Of a DNA stretch of 64,000 nt, positions 36,710 through 50,000 are shown piece after piece. The translations under genes were made by a program, and so were the position numbers. The notes under the pieces were generated by a model that ran no database searches, had not been told where the DNA came from, and saw only the letters and a list, made by a program, of their open reading frames with translations. Source of the DNA: Casuarius casuarius (lineage: Eukaryota; Chordata; Aves; Casuariiformes; Casuariidae); assembly GCA_003342895.1 (NCBI GenBank), contig PTFA01000101.1, positions 1 to 64,000 on the forward strand, in the 5' to 3' direction. Each line of letters begins with the position of its first letter. Position 1 is the first letter of the stretch.

Positions 36710-39700
36710 AAACTGTTTATAAAAGTCAATTTAATCGTTTTCCACAAACGCTGAAATGCCAGAATCATATAGCTATTGCCTGACATGATTACAAAACACA
36801 GTCAGGATTGTTTGCCTACTTTAATTATATAGTTCCCACATGAGTTCTTACATAAAATCTTAATTCTCCACTTCATCTAGTCTATGATACTCCTCTCTAT
36901 ATATCTCTTTTGAGGGATCTTTGTCTTAATATATTTTTTAGACACAAACTATTTTCAGCTTCTATCCTGAATATTGGCTAGTTAATCTCCTTGTAGCATA
37001 GAAATTCTTCCAGGAAACTGGAACGAGTAGAGGATAATGGCTGACCTGACCAGACCAAGAAGAGTGGCCTATATAGGGGGAGAAATATAAAAGAAAATTA
37101 AGAAAAAAATTGGAAGAAATGGATGAACTGGGCATTGTTTCAAACGTGGAAAATCAGTACATTAAGAAAGACTGTTCTCCTCAGATTTTTCTTGGAGGCG
37201 AGTAGGTTGATCTCCTCAGTGTTAAGACTTCTTTGTCTATATTTATCAAACTAATTATTGCAAAATGACTTATCTACCTGAGAACAGTTACGGGGCTGTA
37301 TGTTTTATAACCTGCAATGCTAGTTTTCTTTACGAACTCTACTGGTTCAAGTAATGGATGCCAAGAATTTTTATTCNTATACTGATGAATAAATCACAAA
37401 TGCCAAATTTGAGTGTTACCCTGGGTTCCTCATATCTTACTCTGCCTCTCCTAAAACTATCTTATCCTTCAATAGATTTAAAAGATATTTCACAAATAGA
37501 ATTTTCAAACACTGAAAACGCACTGAAGTGTGATTGTGAAAATAAGTCTACTTTGGATAACAAATAAAGCACTTGAAATACTTAGTTGTTTTGTGATTCT
37601 CTAACTTTGTCTTTCTCACCCTTGTTCCCTTTCATTTTGTTCCAGCCATATCCTTCTCACAGTATTTCCCCATTAATATTTCTTTGTCCCTGTAGCTTTT
37701 ATTCTCTACTGTTCTGTCACTGAGGTCTTACTTATTGAATTTCTACACAGAGTGAATTTTAGGGCATCTTACAAATCCCTCAAGGTGATTTTTTATCAGT
37801 GAAAATCTGACAGACCATTAATGACAGCAACACACAGCAGGCGCCACCAGAATTAAGGAAACATTTCAAAAATGCAAATTGCAAGTGATGATATTCTAAG
37901 ACTCTAAAATGAAAATTAATTAGACACATCAGAGAGATGTGTGTGTGCATGTGTTTTGAGAGAGGAAGTTTGTTTCTTTTTAAGCCATTTTGTGCTTGTG
38001 GAACCAGAGGTTGTTTTTGGCTCGTGCCTCCTCAGGTTGTGCAGTGGGGTCAGTAGATCTGATTTATGATGTTCTTTCACAGGTAGAAACACTTGCTATC
38101 CCCTTACTGTGGCAGTGTGGTTTGATCCAGATCATTTGTTCCAGTTTTAACATGCCTAAATGTGACTCTGATTTTACTTCAACTGATTTTCCCTCAGATT
38201 TCTTTGCCATAAGCACTTTGCTGTCTTTTGAGCTTAAATTAAAGCTCAACTAACTCTTTTATATGAAAAAAAAACATAAAACATGTAATTACTATAATGA
38301 AGATGCATTGCCGCTCTTTGGGATTTATATCAACAATTTTGTCCGATTTGTTTAGGCATATAACACTGAAATGACAGTGTAACCCTCAAGAGAAATAACT
38401 AGAGATAAGATGATCCTTACATGTAAGAGATGAAAAGAAATAGGAGGATAGCCAATTATTTATACACACACCATCTGAGTTTTGGTACCCTTCAAAGAGA
38501 GGACTTTCTCTCAAATCCACCTGATAGCATCAGGCCTCTACTGTGCAACTTATTAATACTAGTGCGCTGATTTTTCTTTTTTCAACATCTTTTATTCAAG
38601 GATCTAAAAAATCATTGCTAACGTTGACAAAATCTTCACAGCATCCTCAGTGCACAGTTGATATCAGAGACAGGGATGCGGGAATATAGAGTGTCCACAT
38701 CTTCCTCTGCGTCTCTGTTAGGATGTCATATTTTCAGTGCAAGGTACAACTCAAACAGGAAGAATTGCTTTGGATTTATTGGATCTCAGAACGAGTCTTT
38801 GAAGCAGGGGATTCTTACCCTTGCTGAGACTTGCCATTGACTCCCATTTCTGGGAGAAAAAGAATAATTTGTGAGAAATTTTTAGGTTTCAGGATTTATT
38901 TTTATTCTGCTCTGGCATGTTTTAATCTGTCTCTCTTCCTCTTCCTAGCCCATATGACAGAACAACTAGGGAAAGAGGAGAGAAGAGGGAGACGGAGGAG
39001 GAAAAAAAGGGGGGAAGTGAGATAATGACCAAGAGCTGAGATTAAGATAGCAAGAGGAATTTCCTCCCTGTGTAGTCAGTACTGTGGCTGCTCACAGGAG
39101 ATGTGAATGACCCAGATATGAAACCTGTGCTGTTTTTGTGATACTGGCTTTGAACAAAACAAATTTTCAGTGCAATGTATTAGTTTTCTCTCCTTATAAC
39201 TCACCTTGTCCATTCCCCGCAAATGACTGCATTTCTCTACACACTGTTTTGGTTTGTCTCTTGTTGCTAAAACTGGCAATTCTTCTTCTCACAAATATCC
39301 ATGGAGCAAGCTGTCTTGTATCTACTGGTTTGCTTGCTCGCAATATCATAGATGGCATCGTTGGGCTGTTGCTGTGAGAGCCTTGCTTCAGGCTTTATGA
39401 AAATTAGATATGTTCCAGCTTGGTCTATGCCTGAGCCTACAAGAGATAGTTGCTCATAACACCGTAGCCAGGAAGAGTTTGTCTTTCACTAGTATTTCAC
39501 CCCCAACATTTCCTCTGAAGGACGAGGGGTCAGGAGGTGATACTGCATTTTGACACACATTGGAAGTGTCAAAATTGGTTTCTTTGCAGACTTAGGCAAC
39601 AAAATGAATCCCTTCTCTCATGTCTAGAAAGATTCAGCTCCCAGAAACACCCACTCCTACCTGACTAGTCTGTGGGGACAAGCTGAGGTGTCAATGAGGA

Positions 39701-41791
39701 CAGAATTTAGCTCTTTCTGTGAGTGCAAGAGATTTGCAGACAGTGACGCTGGAGCTAGGATACTCCTGCCACCTTTCAAAGTGAAATCCAGAGTCCTCAA
39801 GTATTTATCAAGCTCTATTTATATTTACATGCACGAAATACAATCATTTCCCATTGTATGGGACCTTTTACTTCTGACCTCAGGTTAGAGATACCATCTG
39901 TGCTGATGAAATCCTCACCAGCGGGAATCCCCAGCTGGCTGCGGTCCGCAGCCGAGGCATCACTGCCAGGTGAGCTGCGGGGAAGCCTCCTGCCAGCAGC
40001 TCTCCAAGGTGTGAACCTGTTGGAGGGTTCAGACCTCTGACAGCCACTACCATGCAGCACACTGTGGGCTGGAGCCCACTCTCACTGCACCAGGGCAAGC
40101 CCAAAATAGCTTCTCTGAAGCCAGGCTGCATATAAAATACAGAAGCCAGGAAAACAGTAAGAATAGAATATCCCTTACTGATATTAAAAATCCTAACGAG
40201 GCTCATTTTATGCATGCATCTCAAGAGGGTTTAAGTGGGATGAAAGCAGTGCAGCATGCTTGAGCTGTTTCTTTTTGCCTTATCAAACAAGTCAGTGTTT
40301 CATTTTTATGAGAAATAGGGAAACTGAGTCTGGTGTTAGTTAAAACAGCAAGTTAATGTCTTAGCTATCTGACTGCAAACAATCAGAAATTAATTTATAA
40401 CTATATGTAGGCCATCTGCATCTAGATATCATCTTATACATTTACTTATATATTGTGCCTTTATCCTCTAATGTCTGTCTTTTTATTGTTATAAAATATA
40501 AGCTCTTTAGGCAAGGTCTGTGGTTTTCTCCATACAGTGAACATCATTAGAAAAAAAAAATACCTCTCTTTCTATCAGTGGCTACATCCTTGCATTTAAT
40601 TTTTTCTGCATGGAGTTGTGATAAATATCCTCTTTTCATGCCTGAATAGTTATTATTTCTAATGGTTACATCGTTTAACTGTAATAACCAAGGCTGAGCA
40701 AATATGTCATAAACAGCCAATCATTTATTCAATTCATTTTTCTTCTTGTAGTATTTGTGAATTGTCAATGACATTTTCATGGGCATATTAACCTACTGGA
40801 AATTAGTCATCAAAGAAATACTGCAGTTAATTCTTGGTCTGTAACTTCAGAAGCAGCAGGGCTGAAGTGTCCTTTGCAACTATCAGTGGAATTGTTTTTT
40901 CTCTCCTTTTTTTCTTATTATACAGAGTTCAGAGATTTTATGCAGGAATCATCTGCTGTAATGGAAAAAATGGTTTCTCATCAAAAAGCAAAGCCAAATG
41001 CTCCATCCACAAATCTAGTTCTTTGTCTTACAAACATTCAGTTTTCACTAACAATTTTTTAGTTTTTTGTACATTTTCTGCAGAAAATAAAATTCTGACC
41101 AGCTGTTGTCAGTGTGGTAACTATTGAATATTTGGGTGTTTCTTGTGTATATTTCACAGGTCACATGAAATCTACCTTTATTTCTGAAAAAACAACTACT
41201 TTCCAGGGGGAAAACTTATGCTTATTCATTTCACATTGTGTTCTCACATTCAAGGTTTTTTATGATTAATTCGACATGTTACTGTTTCAAGACCCTCCAG
41301 CCAAGAAATGAGTTCTTTAAAACTAAAGCGGGCACAAAAACACTAAAACAAATGAACTTATTCATCAGGACAAGAGAGGCAATATTGTTGAAAGATTTTT
41401 GTCCAGCATCAAGCTGGAAACTCCAGCCGGAGGAGATGAGGTGGCTTTTTTCTGCTATCTGTCCATATAACCAGGAGCACACCAGGACACAGGGTGTCTC
41501 CTGTCTTAGCTGGGACTTCTGAGTAGGACTGCATATGAGGTAGATGCTAAGAATAATACACGGAAGAGATGAACTTTTGTACTGGAAACATTCCTTTTCT
41601 TTCTGTCACTTCCTAATGTTAGCAAATATGTGAATTATCTTACTGGACTAATGATTGGAAAAAAAGGAAGGAAAATGATCTTGGATTTCTGCGAGGAAGA
41701 AAAGTCTATTTACACCATAGCTGAGTAACCATGGTTGCTATGCTACAACAATTTGTTGAGTAAAATAAACATATAAAAAAGTGGCTCTGTT
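36710..41791. other. AT-rich non-coding DNA, no gene seen
   Basis: No coding exon is supported. The block includes a homopurine block (listed), a GC-richer patch at about 39920-40120 with a palindromic GGCTGCGG-T-CCGCAGCC (39937-39953), an ambiguous base at 37377 and several A runs. The frames at 39815-40224 are open only because this patch is GC-rich. Confidence 0.55.
38968..39017 (+). repeat. 50-nt almost pure purine tract
   Basis: Forty-nine of 50 bases are A or G; the only pyrimidine is C at 38993. The tract ends in A7 then G6. Homopurine-homopyrimidine DNA of this length can adopt triplex structures and is often polymorphic. No clear repeat unit is present. Confidence 0.85.
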
Positions 41792-41807
41792 ATCAATGAT
41801 CATTGAT
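41792..41807. promoter_or_regulatory. Perfect 16-bp palindrome (ATCAATGA/TCATTGAT)
   Basis: The 16 bases are an exact palindrome holding two inverted ATCAAT/ATTGAT half-sites, a core resembling ONECUT- or PBX/CUX-type homeodomain targets. It lies about 130 bp before the CpG-rich islet at 41940. The palindrome is seen; a binding role is inferred. Confidence 0.4.
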
Positions 41808-41939
41808 CCGTCCTGCAAGCCAAAATCAGCTGCTAAGCCTAATAATCTCCTGTGGCACTGCTCGCTGGAAAAACGAAAGCAGCAACCACCCTGCTGAGTC
41901 AATATTTACAGCTCGGTGGAATTTAGTGCCACCAGACGT

Positions 41940-42100
41940 ACAAATGGGCGCTGCGTGCCAGCGGCTGGCGGGGGCTCTGCTCCAGCACCCCGGCAGCCCC
42001 CGCACCGCCGGCGAGCAGCCCGCCCGCCGCTGCAGATGCCTCGGGCCTCCGAGGGGGTAACAAGGTACCGAGTGTCTTGTGGGGCCACGTGGTCTCCTCC
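41940..42100. promoter_or_regulatory. CpG-rich islet, possible orphan CpG island
   Basis: Between 41941 and 42060 about 94 of 120 bases are G or C (roughly 78%), with 14 CpG dinucleotides, no visible CpG depletion, and sharp edges against AT-rich DNA. This is what a small unmethylated promoter or enhancer CpG island looks like. It is shorter than the usual 200-bp threshold unless the milder flanks are included. No exon or splice donor can be assigned, and the open frames across it (41803-42213, several frames) are Pro/Ala/Arg-rich from composition. A relic of a GC-rich repeat is the alternative. Confidence 0.5.
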
Positions 42101-43684
42101 ACAGTTGTGAATGGTGGTAACAGGAAATAGCTTTGTTTTAGAAAACAACATAGCTCATGTTCCTCCTGTTTTGCTTGCAAGGCAGAAATATTTCGCAGCT
42201 GATGTAACAGCATGCACTTGAATGCGTTGCAAATTTTTTAACTGTTTCCAAAGCCCTTACTAATTCGATACGCTTTGGTGCAATGTCACCTGCAAAGTTT
42301 CGTAATATTGCTTCACGTGTTGATCAAAACTGTAATTGCTAAGATTTCTTATGAATGTGTGAAATAAACTAAATCTAGTCAATAGAATTATTGTGCAAAA
42401 TTCTGACAGTCTATGCAGTCTACATTACCTGTACAAGCAACTCAAAAGAATTCAACAGATCCGCCTGTGCCTAAAGATTGACAGAACCTGGTGTTTCCCA
42501 AGGATTTTTTTTCCTTTTGTGATTAAAAACAATAAGCAGTCATAAAAGCCTAAAAATTGTTGTTGATTTTGTTACTTAAAAAATGATGCAGTTACAAGTA
42601 TCAATTTCAACAGCGCATTTTTGCTAGTATGACTGAAGTAACAGCCATCTTTTGGGGTTGTTTGGTGAGGGGAGGTATCGAAGAGAAAAGCCCAGATGCC
42701 TCCAGAAATGTGTCTATAAACCGTAATCAAAAACATATTGTGTAGCTGGAACTTCAAAGTGAAGATTTTTTTTTTTTTAAAGGCCTTAGAAGACCAAGGT
42801 CTTTTGTAATAGGAACAATAGTTGCTTATTAAAAAAGCAAGGAGGAGATGCGAGCAACGACAACGCTGAATGAAGCTCGTGGGCAACGCCAGTAACTCAG
42901 CAGCGGTCCTGATTCGGAGCCTCTAATTCTTGTGGAACGGTACCTGTTCATGCAAAGCTGAATTTTACTACTGCAGGCATGAGGAAGGCTGATCTAATTA
43001 AGGCTGGGATTTTTCTGTCGAGGCAGAGAGGGAAAGGGCAGAGCATGAAGCAAGGAAAAGGAGGGGAGTCACAGAGTGCTGTGCATGCTGTTCCTGCTGA
43101 CACTGGGCTAGGGGTGACAACAAGTGCTGCTTTTTGAATTTGTCATTTCTTCCGAGCATATGTTTTAATCAGAGGAGCATTAACACTGCCTGAATGTAGA
43201 GCCACTGCTACAACTGCATGCCCAAACCTTACAGGCATCAAACCTGTCTAGGCAGCAGGTCATAGCTTAAGTGCTAGTAAGCCACTTGCCCCATCTTCTC
43301 TCTCTCCACTAAAATTTCCTGTCAAGTATTCTTGATGTGCTTTCAAAACAGAAAATATCAAACGCATGCAAATATTTTGAAGCACGTTTACACGCTGCCT
43401 GTGTTACTCTGGCCTGCATACAGGGTGGAGATGGTGGGCAGCACCATCATATTTGCCTATTTGCAAGCACTTGCACTCTGCCTGCGAGAAATGCAGTAGC
43501 AATGGCTCTTGCTTGTCCGACTTTTGCATTAATTCGGCATGACTAAAACATGTACTCAGAGCGAATTTCAGGCTACTTCTAACAGACACAGAGTATCAGG
43601 ACTCTGGTCTTGACTACTGGCCCAAGAGTCTCAGAAAATCCAGATTTAAATCAAGAGCTAGAGACTTTAGAGTTTGAGCCATTT

Positions 43685-43770
43685 TTATAGTGCCTAAATA
43701 GAGCTGTCTCCTTAAACACAGTGTGAGCCACTAAATTTCTGTGGTTAGAGTAGGTGCCTACCTCTGGCAT
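43685..43770. repeat. Possible ancient interspersed repeat fragment
   Basis: The spaced phrases 'tagtgcctaaatagag' and 'gtaggtgcctacctctggc' recall the repeated 'taggtgcctaa' words of old sauropsid repeats, as also seen near 11.6 kb. The call is weak. Confidence 0.25.
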
Positions 43771-44591
43771 CACAAGGTAGCAAAACAGTGAATTTAAAAA
43801 AAAAGCAATACCAGCACAGAATACCTGTATTTTGGGGAATTTAGGCCATTTATGTATTGATAGTAAATGTAATTTCTTTTACGTGAGTCCATTCTCATTT
43901 CTTTTCTGCAGTGAGCTGTGAACATCCTCTGGCACCGTGGAAAGCAGAAGTTTTTAACATATTTGGAGAACTGTCATCTAATAGTGAAAGTTAAATGACC
44001 TGTTTCTTGGCCAAAGGAGTTTTTGGAGATTGGTTTTGCTGGGGAGGGGGTATCTTATAATTTCCCATAGCACAAAGTACGTTTTAGTAAAAACTAAAGG
44101 TTGTCCCATCACCCCATTTGCAAGTGCCCATGCTATCTCCCTGGCAAATAAGGCACATGATTTCATGTGGAAAAAAATATGGAAAATACTACATCTGTGA
44201 TCAGATGAAAGTTTTTCAGGAAATTCAATGATTTTAAACACAAAATAAATATTAAAATTTGATTATTTTTGAGTGTCTACCAAGAAAAAATATCATAAAT
44301 CACCCCCAACAAATCTACTGGAGGGAGGATAAAATATTTCTTGTAAAACTGTGGATTTACAAAGGTTTGCATTATCTGTACTTCAAGTGTGATTTTAGTG
44401 AGTGTCAGAAAAAGGGAGAAGCAACAGTACGGGCCAGCAAGCCTTCGTAACACAGTGAGCATCCTTGGGAGAAATGCCAAGAACTAGTAGTTTGACCCAA
44501 TGATTGCACATCAAGATGAACTAGAAAAACTCAAAAGTTTTTTTTTAGAAATTTCATTTAAAAGAAATTTCTGTAAAAAGAGAGAAATTAT

Positions 44592-44621
44592 ACTACAGTG
44601 AAGTGGTCACTACAGTGACCA
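44592..44621. repeat. Overlapping direct repeat and hairpin
   Basis: The 10-mer ACTACAGTGA occurs at 44592-44601 and again at 44609-44618. An inverted pair overlaps it: TGGTCACT (44604-44611) and AGTGACCA (44614-44621), separated by AC. The structure is visible; its meaning is unknown. The GTCACT/AGTGAC arms vaguely resemble nuclear-receptor or bZIP sites. Confidence 0.85.
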
Positions 44622-46080
44622 TTTTAAAATAAAGGCCTTTTAATGAAGAAATTTTAGTAGTCTCTATGACTTAGAAATCTTATATACTTTTTGAAATGAT
44701 GCACACAACAAATAAGTTATTGGATGACCCTAAAAAGAATTTTGAATTTTTATCCAAATGAGATTTTGGGGGGGTTGAATATTATCTTGCTTATGTGAAG
44801 CCAAAAGAGATTATTCAAGGTTGGCCAAAATGTCTTTTTGATTATTTTGTGAAAAGCATTCATATCTTTTTTCAGCTAAAATATCTGAGCAACAATGATT
44901 TAGAAATTTTTTTAGACTTCACAAGGTATTTTGAATTATTAATTTCCTGAATCTAAAGAAGAAAGCTTAAAGACACCCAGGAGATTGATAAAAGCTTGTG
45001 TGAGGGAACGTGAAAGAAGCAGAAATGTCAGACAGCAAATTCAGAGCCCGGGTGGGGGGCACACAATTTTGCATAGCATAGCCCACGAGCCCTCAGGGGA
45101 GGAGCTGGATACTAGCCAAAGAGCAAGCAAACAGCAAATTGCTCACAACTTCGCAAAACATTTTGAAAATATTTATCATACTTATGGTTTGTGGCCATTT
45201 TTAACTCTCAGACTTCATCAAGATGTATAAGAGGAGGAATACAGACATAGGAAAGGGTTTTGACCCCATGTTGCAATTTTTCCAGCATTGTAACGGGGTG
45301 CTATGATCCCCTAATTGATACGAATCATGCACAGAAGTGACTCAGTTGTGGAGGAAAAAGGCAGGAGAAAAAATTGGGGGATCCTGAGTACCCTTTGAAT
45401 ACGTTGTCCTGCTCTGCTTGTTCCTTTAAAACACATCCCTATAAACACTGGTATGTGTTTTATAGCTGCGGTTTGGGCCCAGTTTTAATCTCATGCTTAT
45501 TTTTTTCATAGCAGAATCATCTCTCTGTCCCAGCACTGAGATCAGTACACAAAGAGGGAAAAAACAAACACATTTATCATTATTTGATTGAATAGTGCAC
45601 AGCTCTGTGGTAGAGATTACCTCTTATCTGCTAATAAGCAAATTAAACATGTTCTAGAAGTGTAGACGGAAGAGCTTTACCACAAAATGGCCAAGCAGCC
45701 ACCACATCTCTTCTGGGGGCCTCCTGCACTAGAGCTCAGTGTGTCCTTCCTATTGCTGTGTTCAGTTTTATCTATTTAAAAAGTGTACTTTCTGTAGAAA
45801 TACAGACCTTCACACTGACTGCTATTAAAAATGTGCATTCCCATGGTCATGTAGAGTCACTATTTTCCATTGTCCTGGAATACTATAGTATAACAATAGT
45901 ATTAACCAGTTAAAAAGTCAATCCTGAAATTATTAAGTGGTGTCTGTTAGTTTTATCCATTTGGAAAAGTAATTGTCCATAAATTTTCCGTTGATTTGTA
46001 ATATACATATTTAAGTACTGTGACTGTCTGGGAACATCGAGTTAACTAAGACCATTCTTATTTTCCTAATTTAGCATGAC

Positions 46081-46640
46081 CTATTAGTCACCATTAATTG
46101 TTCTCTGTTAGTAATTTTTGTTTCATTGATTAGGTGACTCAGTGGTATCCAATCATATAATGACATCTTTAGGAAAAAGCTAGAAGGCTGCAATACTAAT
46201 TAATATGAAATATTATCCAATGTGCAGTATCAGAAGCTACTACTTCGCTGAAATACGATTGCATGGCCACAGCTATTGCATAGGGTGTGAAAAACAATTG
46301 CTTTTACTTTTAGCATGCACAATAGCTCATGCATTTCTGTAGAACTCGTTCTCATTTTGTGTTGTGTTGATGGCTTCCTCTTCATATGAAATATAGCTTA
46401 AGCTTTTATGTTTCAGAACACTGACTGAACCCTGGGATTTTAAATTCCTTGAGTTCTGGTGTTAGAATAGAGCAAGGTGAAACAGCAGCTATGCTGCTAA
46501 TTAATGGCATATTGATTTGTTTGGCCTAATCTAATCATAGTCTTTATAATAAATCATAAGGTGTTTTGCAATTAGGAAATCCATACTAAATAACAAAAGG
46601 ACTGTTATCTTTGTAACCTTATTAAGTATGGCTTAATGCA
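46081..46640. promoter_or_regulatory. Candidate conserved regulatory stretch rich in TAAT cores
   Basis: The segment is dense in homeodomain-type cores. The word CTAATTAAT occurs twice (46196-46204 and 46497-46505). A consensus AP-1 site TGACTCA lies at 46135-46141, and AGCAGC-TAT-GCTGCT forms a small inverted repeat at 46484-46498. It has no repeat-derived texture. Such sequence is typical of distal enhancers in gene deserts around developmental genes, but that is inference and AT-rich DNA produces TAAT cores by chance. Confidence 0.25.
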
Positions 46641-46960
46641 GAAGTGTTGTTTATATAGATGAATTTTATGACTTTTCATTTGTGCCTCATTCAGTTTGGA
46701 ACGTATTACTTTGCCAAAAGTCACTTAGAAAGTATATATCCAATACCCCAGCAATGCGTTTGTTCCCAAGGGAGTTTTCCAAATCCTATTCCTACTTACA
46801 TACTTTCTTTCAGATGCCCTCTGCTACAGGCATTGCTTAAAACAGTAACTACCAGAACTAGTATCTATCTGGACATCTATCAGAAACTCTAATTTATAAA
46901 TCTAGCATAAAGATACAGAATGTTTGTGTTTGCTTGGGGGACCATTTAAAATATTTGTTT

Positions 46961-47022
46961 TGTATACACATATGTGTATATATATATGTTTATATACATA
47001 TATATATATATGCATATATATT
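46961..47022. repeat. TA-rich microsatellite with an 18-bp palindrome
   Basis: About 62 bases consist almost entirely of TA, TG and CA dinucleotides. The left part contains a perfect 18-bp palindrome, TATACACAT/ATGTGTATA at 46963-46980. Such tracts extrude cruciforms readily and vary in length between individuals. Confidence 0.9.
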
Positions 47023-50000
47023 GCCTTCTAAAACTCAGAAAGGAAAAACAATATCATTCCTGGGCTGGTCACACTAGGCTACATCTCTGTTATTGATGTC
47101 TAATGGGTAAAACTAGAGACACTGAACCAGAAAACCATTTGTTCTCTGCACATCGTGCCTTCCGCTTTCCTAAATGACTGTTTACGTAGGATAATTGTAT
47201 ATGTAGAATCATGACCAACATATGTTTTTCAGATGTTTCTATCAGAAACTTCTATGCTAGAACAGATCAAATAGCGGGAATTCACATCCAATGTTTCCAT
47301 ACCACTTCTTCTTAACTCCTGTTTTGAACATAGCCCGTAATATCTGGGTACATTGAAAACCATAGCAAAACCCAATTATTTCCACAAGATCAGGATCTTC
47401 AGCCATAGAATAGAAACACACACATTTAGCCTGCATGTTTGATACTCGGGAGGAGTGCAAGATTAGAAGTTTTCTATCTTTGCTACCCTTGGATGAGATA
47501 AGCTTTTTGATCATACAAGTTCATATTTGTTTCTCTCCAAGGCAGCTTTCAGGGGGAAGTCTATCTAACATGTTTCTTCCAGTGGAGTAAAACCCCATTT
47601 TTTTGCTTGAGCTTAAGGACACATTTTCCTACTGTTAAGAAAAGCAGTGGCGATACTTGATGTTTCTTGAGCAGTGCATCAGATGCAGATTTCTAGGTTC
47701 ACGCAAAACGTCTTTTCCACTAAGCTGAACATAACTCAGAAGAGAGAATGTAATGACTTAATAAGAGCTGTTAATACAAATAAGGGGAATAAAAGTCAAT
47801 TTAGGAGCAATTCATTAAATTGAGATTTATGTTATATGGCAAAAAAAACCTGTGGTATTGAAAAAGAATAACTGAAATTAAGATTAGGAAAAGGACCATA
47901 TCTTAATTTGAATTTCCATTCTTAAAAAATACAGCAGAAAGAAGAAATGATTTCAGTTAAGCCTTCAAATACACAGATTCAATGTATCTAAAGGTAAAAT
48001 TTATCTCTAAGGTAGCCTAATTCTCATTTTCACTTTGTTACTCCAGCAGTGTAAAAATGGCCTGACTGTGGGTGTAAAATCAATTTTCCAGAGCAAAGTG
48101 CAAATTAGAAACAGACGAAAGTTTCTGTAATATTATTGTGCTGAGATTCGAATATGCTCTTCATCAGCAAGTAAAGGCAAAGGTAAAACTGAAACAGCCA
48201 TAATAAGCTCAGTAACACCAATTCATTCCATTGTGCCTTACTACTATAACTTAGGTGTATAAAGAGTAGGCTGAGTCCCTTGACAGAAGATAATATCGCC
48301 ATTAATGCATATAGTAAGGCTGAAACTGTGCTCTCTCCTTACCTCTGAATATTTTTGCTCTGGTAGATTAAGTCCTACCTCTAGCATTATTGTAGTATAG
48401 TTTTTTTGTTGATTTAGTTACATACTCAAGGGTGTACTCTTCCTATGAATGGAGTACATAACTTCCATTAATGGTAGTGGGAGTCATGTGTGCATATCAA
48501 GAGGCGAATGTTCCCCTCTAGAAATTATAAAGGAAGATACCTAAGGGAATAATATTTTCTACAACTGCACCATTATCCTATCAGAGACTAAAAAGTTAGC
48601 GTGTACAGTAATTAAGCAAGCACAACAGGCAAATTCAAATTTCAGGAGTCTGGATTTTATTGTTACAGATGTTCTTCAGCACAGAGTCTGCTCAGCAGTT
48701 CCTTGGGTTATAAATGTTTAATTTTTAATCTATTTTTTATCGGTTTTGTGTAATGCAAGCTCCTTGTACACCAAAAGAATTTTTACAAGTGTTTTTTATG
48801 TCTTGGAAGTTTAAGGTAATAGTGATTGTTTAAGATTTGTCTTCTAAAAATTATCCTCCCCAATAAAAGCGCGGTGTTATTTTTAACTCTACATATGGAT
48901 TCATTTGCTTTTAATCTATGCGCTGAATTTGGCAGAGAATAAGGAGCAGATTTTTTTTAAAAGGTACTCTTAGGTGCTTGATTCCACTGAAATACTTACA
49001 TGCCCTTAAAAACATGTCACATATGAAAATGGTCTTAGGCTCCAGTGTCTCCTTGTGAATCTAGGTTGCAGATACTTTTGAAAATTTTATTCTGAAGAGC
49101 TATCAAATGAAGATAGGGTACACAGCACCCTGCAGGATCAGATCTAGTGAGCAGGCATATCAAATGTACACTTCTCATTTATGATGCTGTTTACAGATGG
49201 TAGACTGTTTGCACAGATTGAATATTCTCCTGTGAAAACCATACAAGTTACTTTGCCAGTGTATTGTTGGATTCATTTTGGGTTACATCATTTATTTGCA
49301 TTGAAAATATCTACTTAGTTGACACAGGAACTCAAAACAATAGTTGCTTCAGCAGATATTTATCTTTTTCGACTCAAACAGCTGTCTTCTCATATTTGCC
49401 CTACCATGTGATGTGCGTTGTTAGTTAACAGGAGCTGATAAAAGGTAATCAGTTTTTGAAAGACTGGAAATATAATAACATCGTGATTGGGAGGAAAAAC
49501 TCCTGGTGGTTTAAACTTATTTACGTTTTATCTTCTGCCATCTGCTGTAAGCCAGAAATATGCTCATCCACACAGTGATCCAGTCACTCAGCCCACTAGG
49601 CAGGAAATTACTATCTTCAACTTTACAGATTTAAATATTCCTCTGGCCACTGCCCCATCTAGTACAGCTCTCCTTGTGTTCCTTGTTAAAACAGAAAAGG
49701 CTTCTTAATTTTTAATCTATGGACAGACATCATCTATTATATTTTGTACAATGCAGTGGACCTCTAGTCAACAGCGCAGTATAAATAATAATCTACAATT
49801 AGCTGATTTAGATGTTGATTTAGATGGTATGCTTTCTTGGGGCAGAGACACTTGTATTTACTTATTTCTCAAAGGTGCTCTAGAAGACAGTAATGATGAC
49901 CGAGTACTAAAGTAGTAGTTAAATATTTCAGAAATGCCTGAGCACCTAGTTCATGGATTTCTACAGGTTTTAGACATGCGACTAAATCTGGAACCAGAAC

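Larger units (their letters stand above)
42101..46080. other. AT-rich non-coding DNA, no gene seen
   Basis: No exon is supported. Features listed separately are one possible ancient repeat at 43.7 kb and the 44.6-kb hairpin. A T12 run lies near 42767-42778 and a purine-rich stretch near 43020-43070. The frame at 44985-45230 begins in an AG-rich region and has no domain. Confidence 0.6.

Noticed and set aside
41803..42213. Overlapping frames through the CpG islet, possibly a first exon
   Set aside because: Four frames are open at once because stops are rare in GC-rich DNA; no start context or donor site singles one out.
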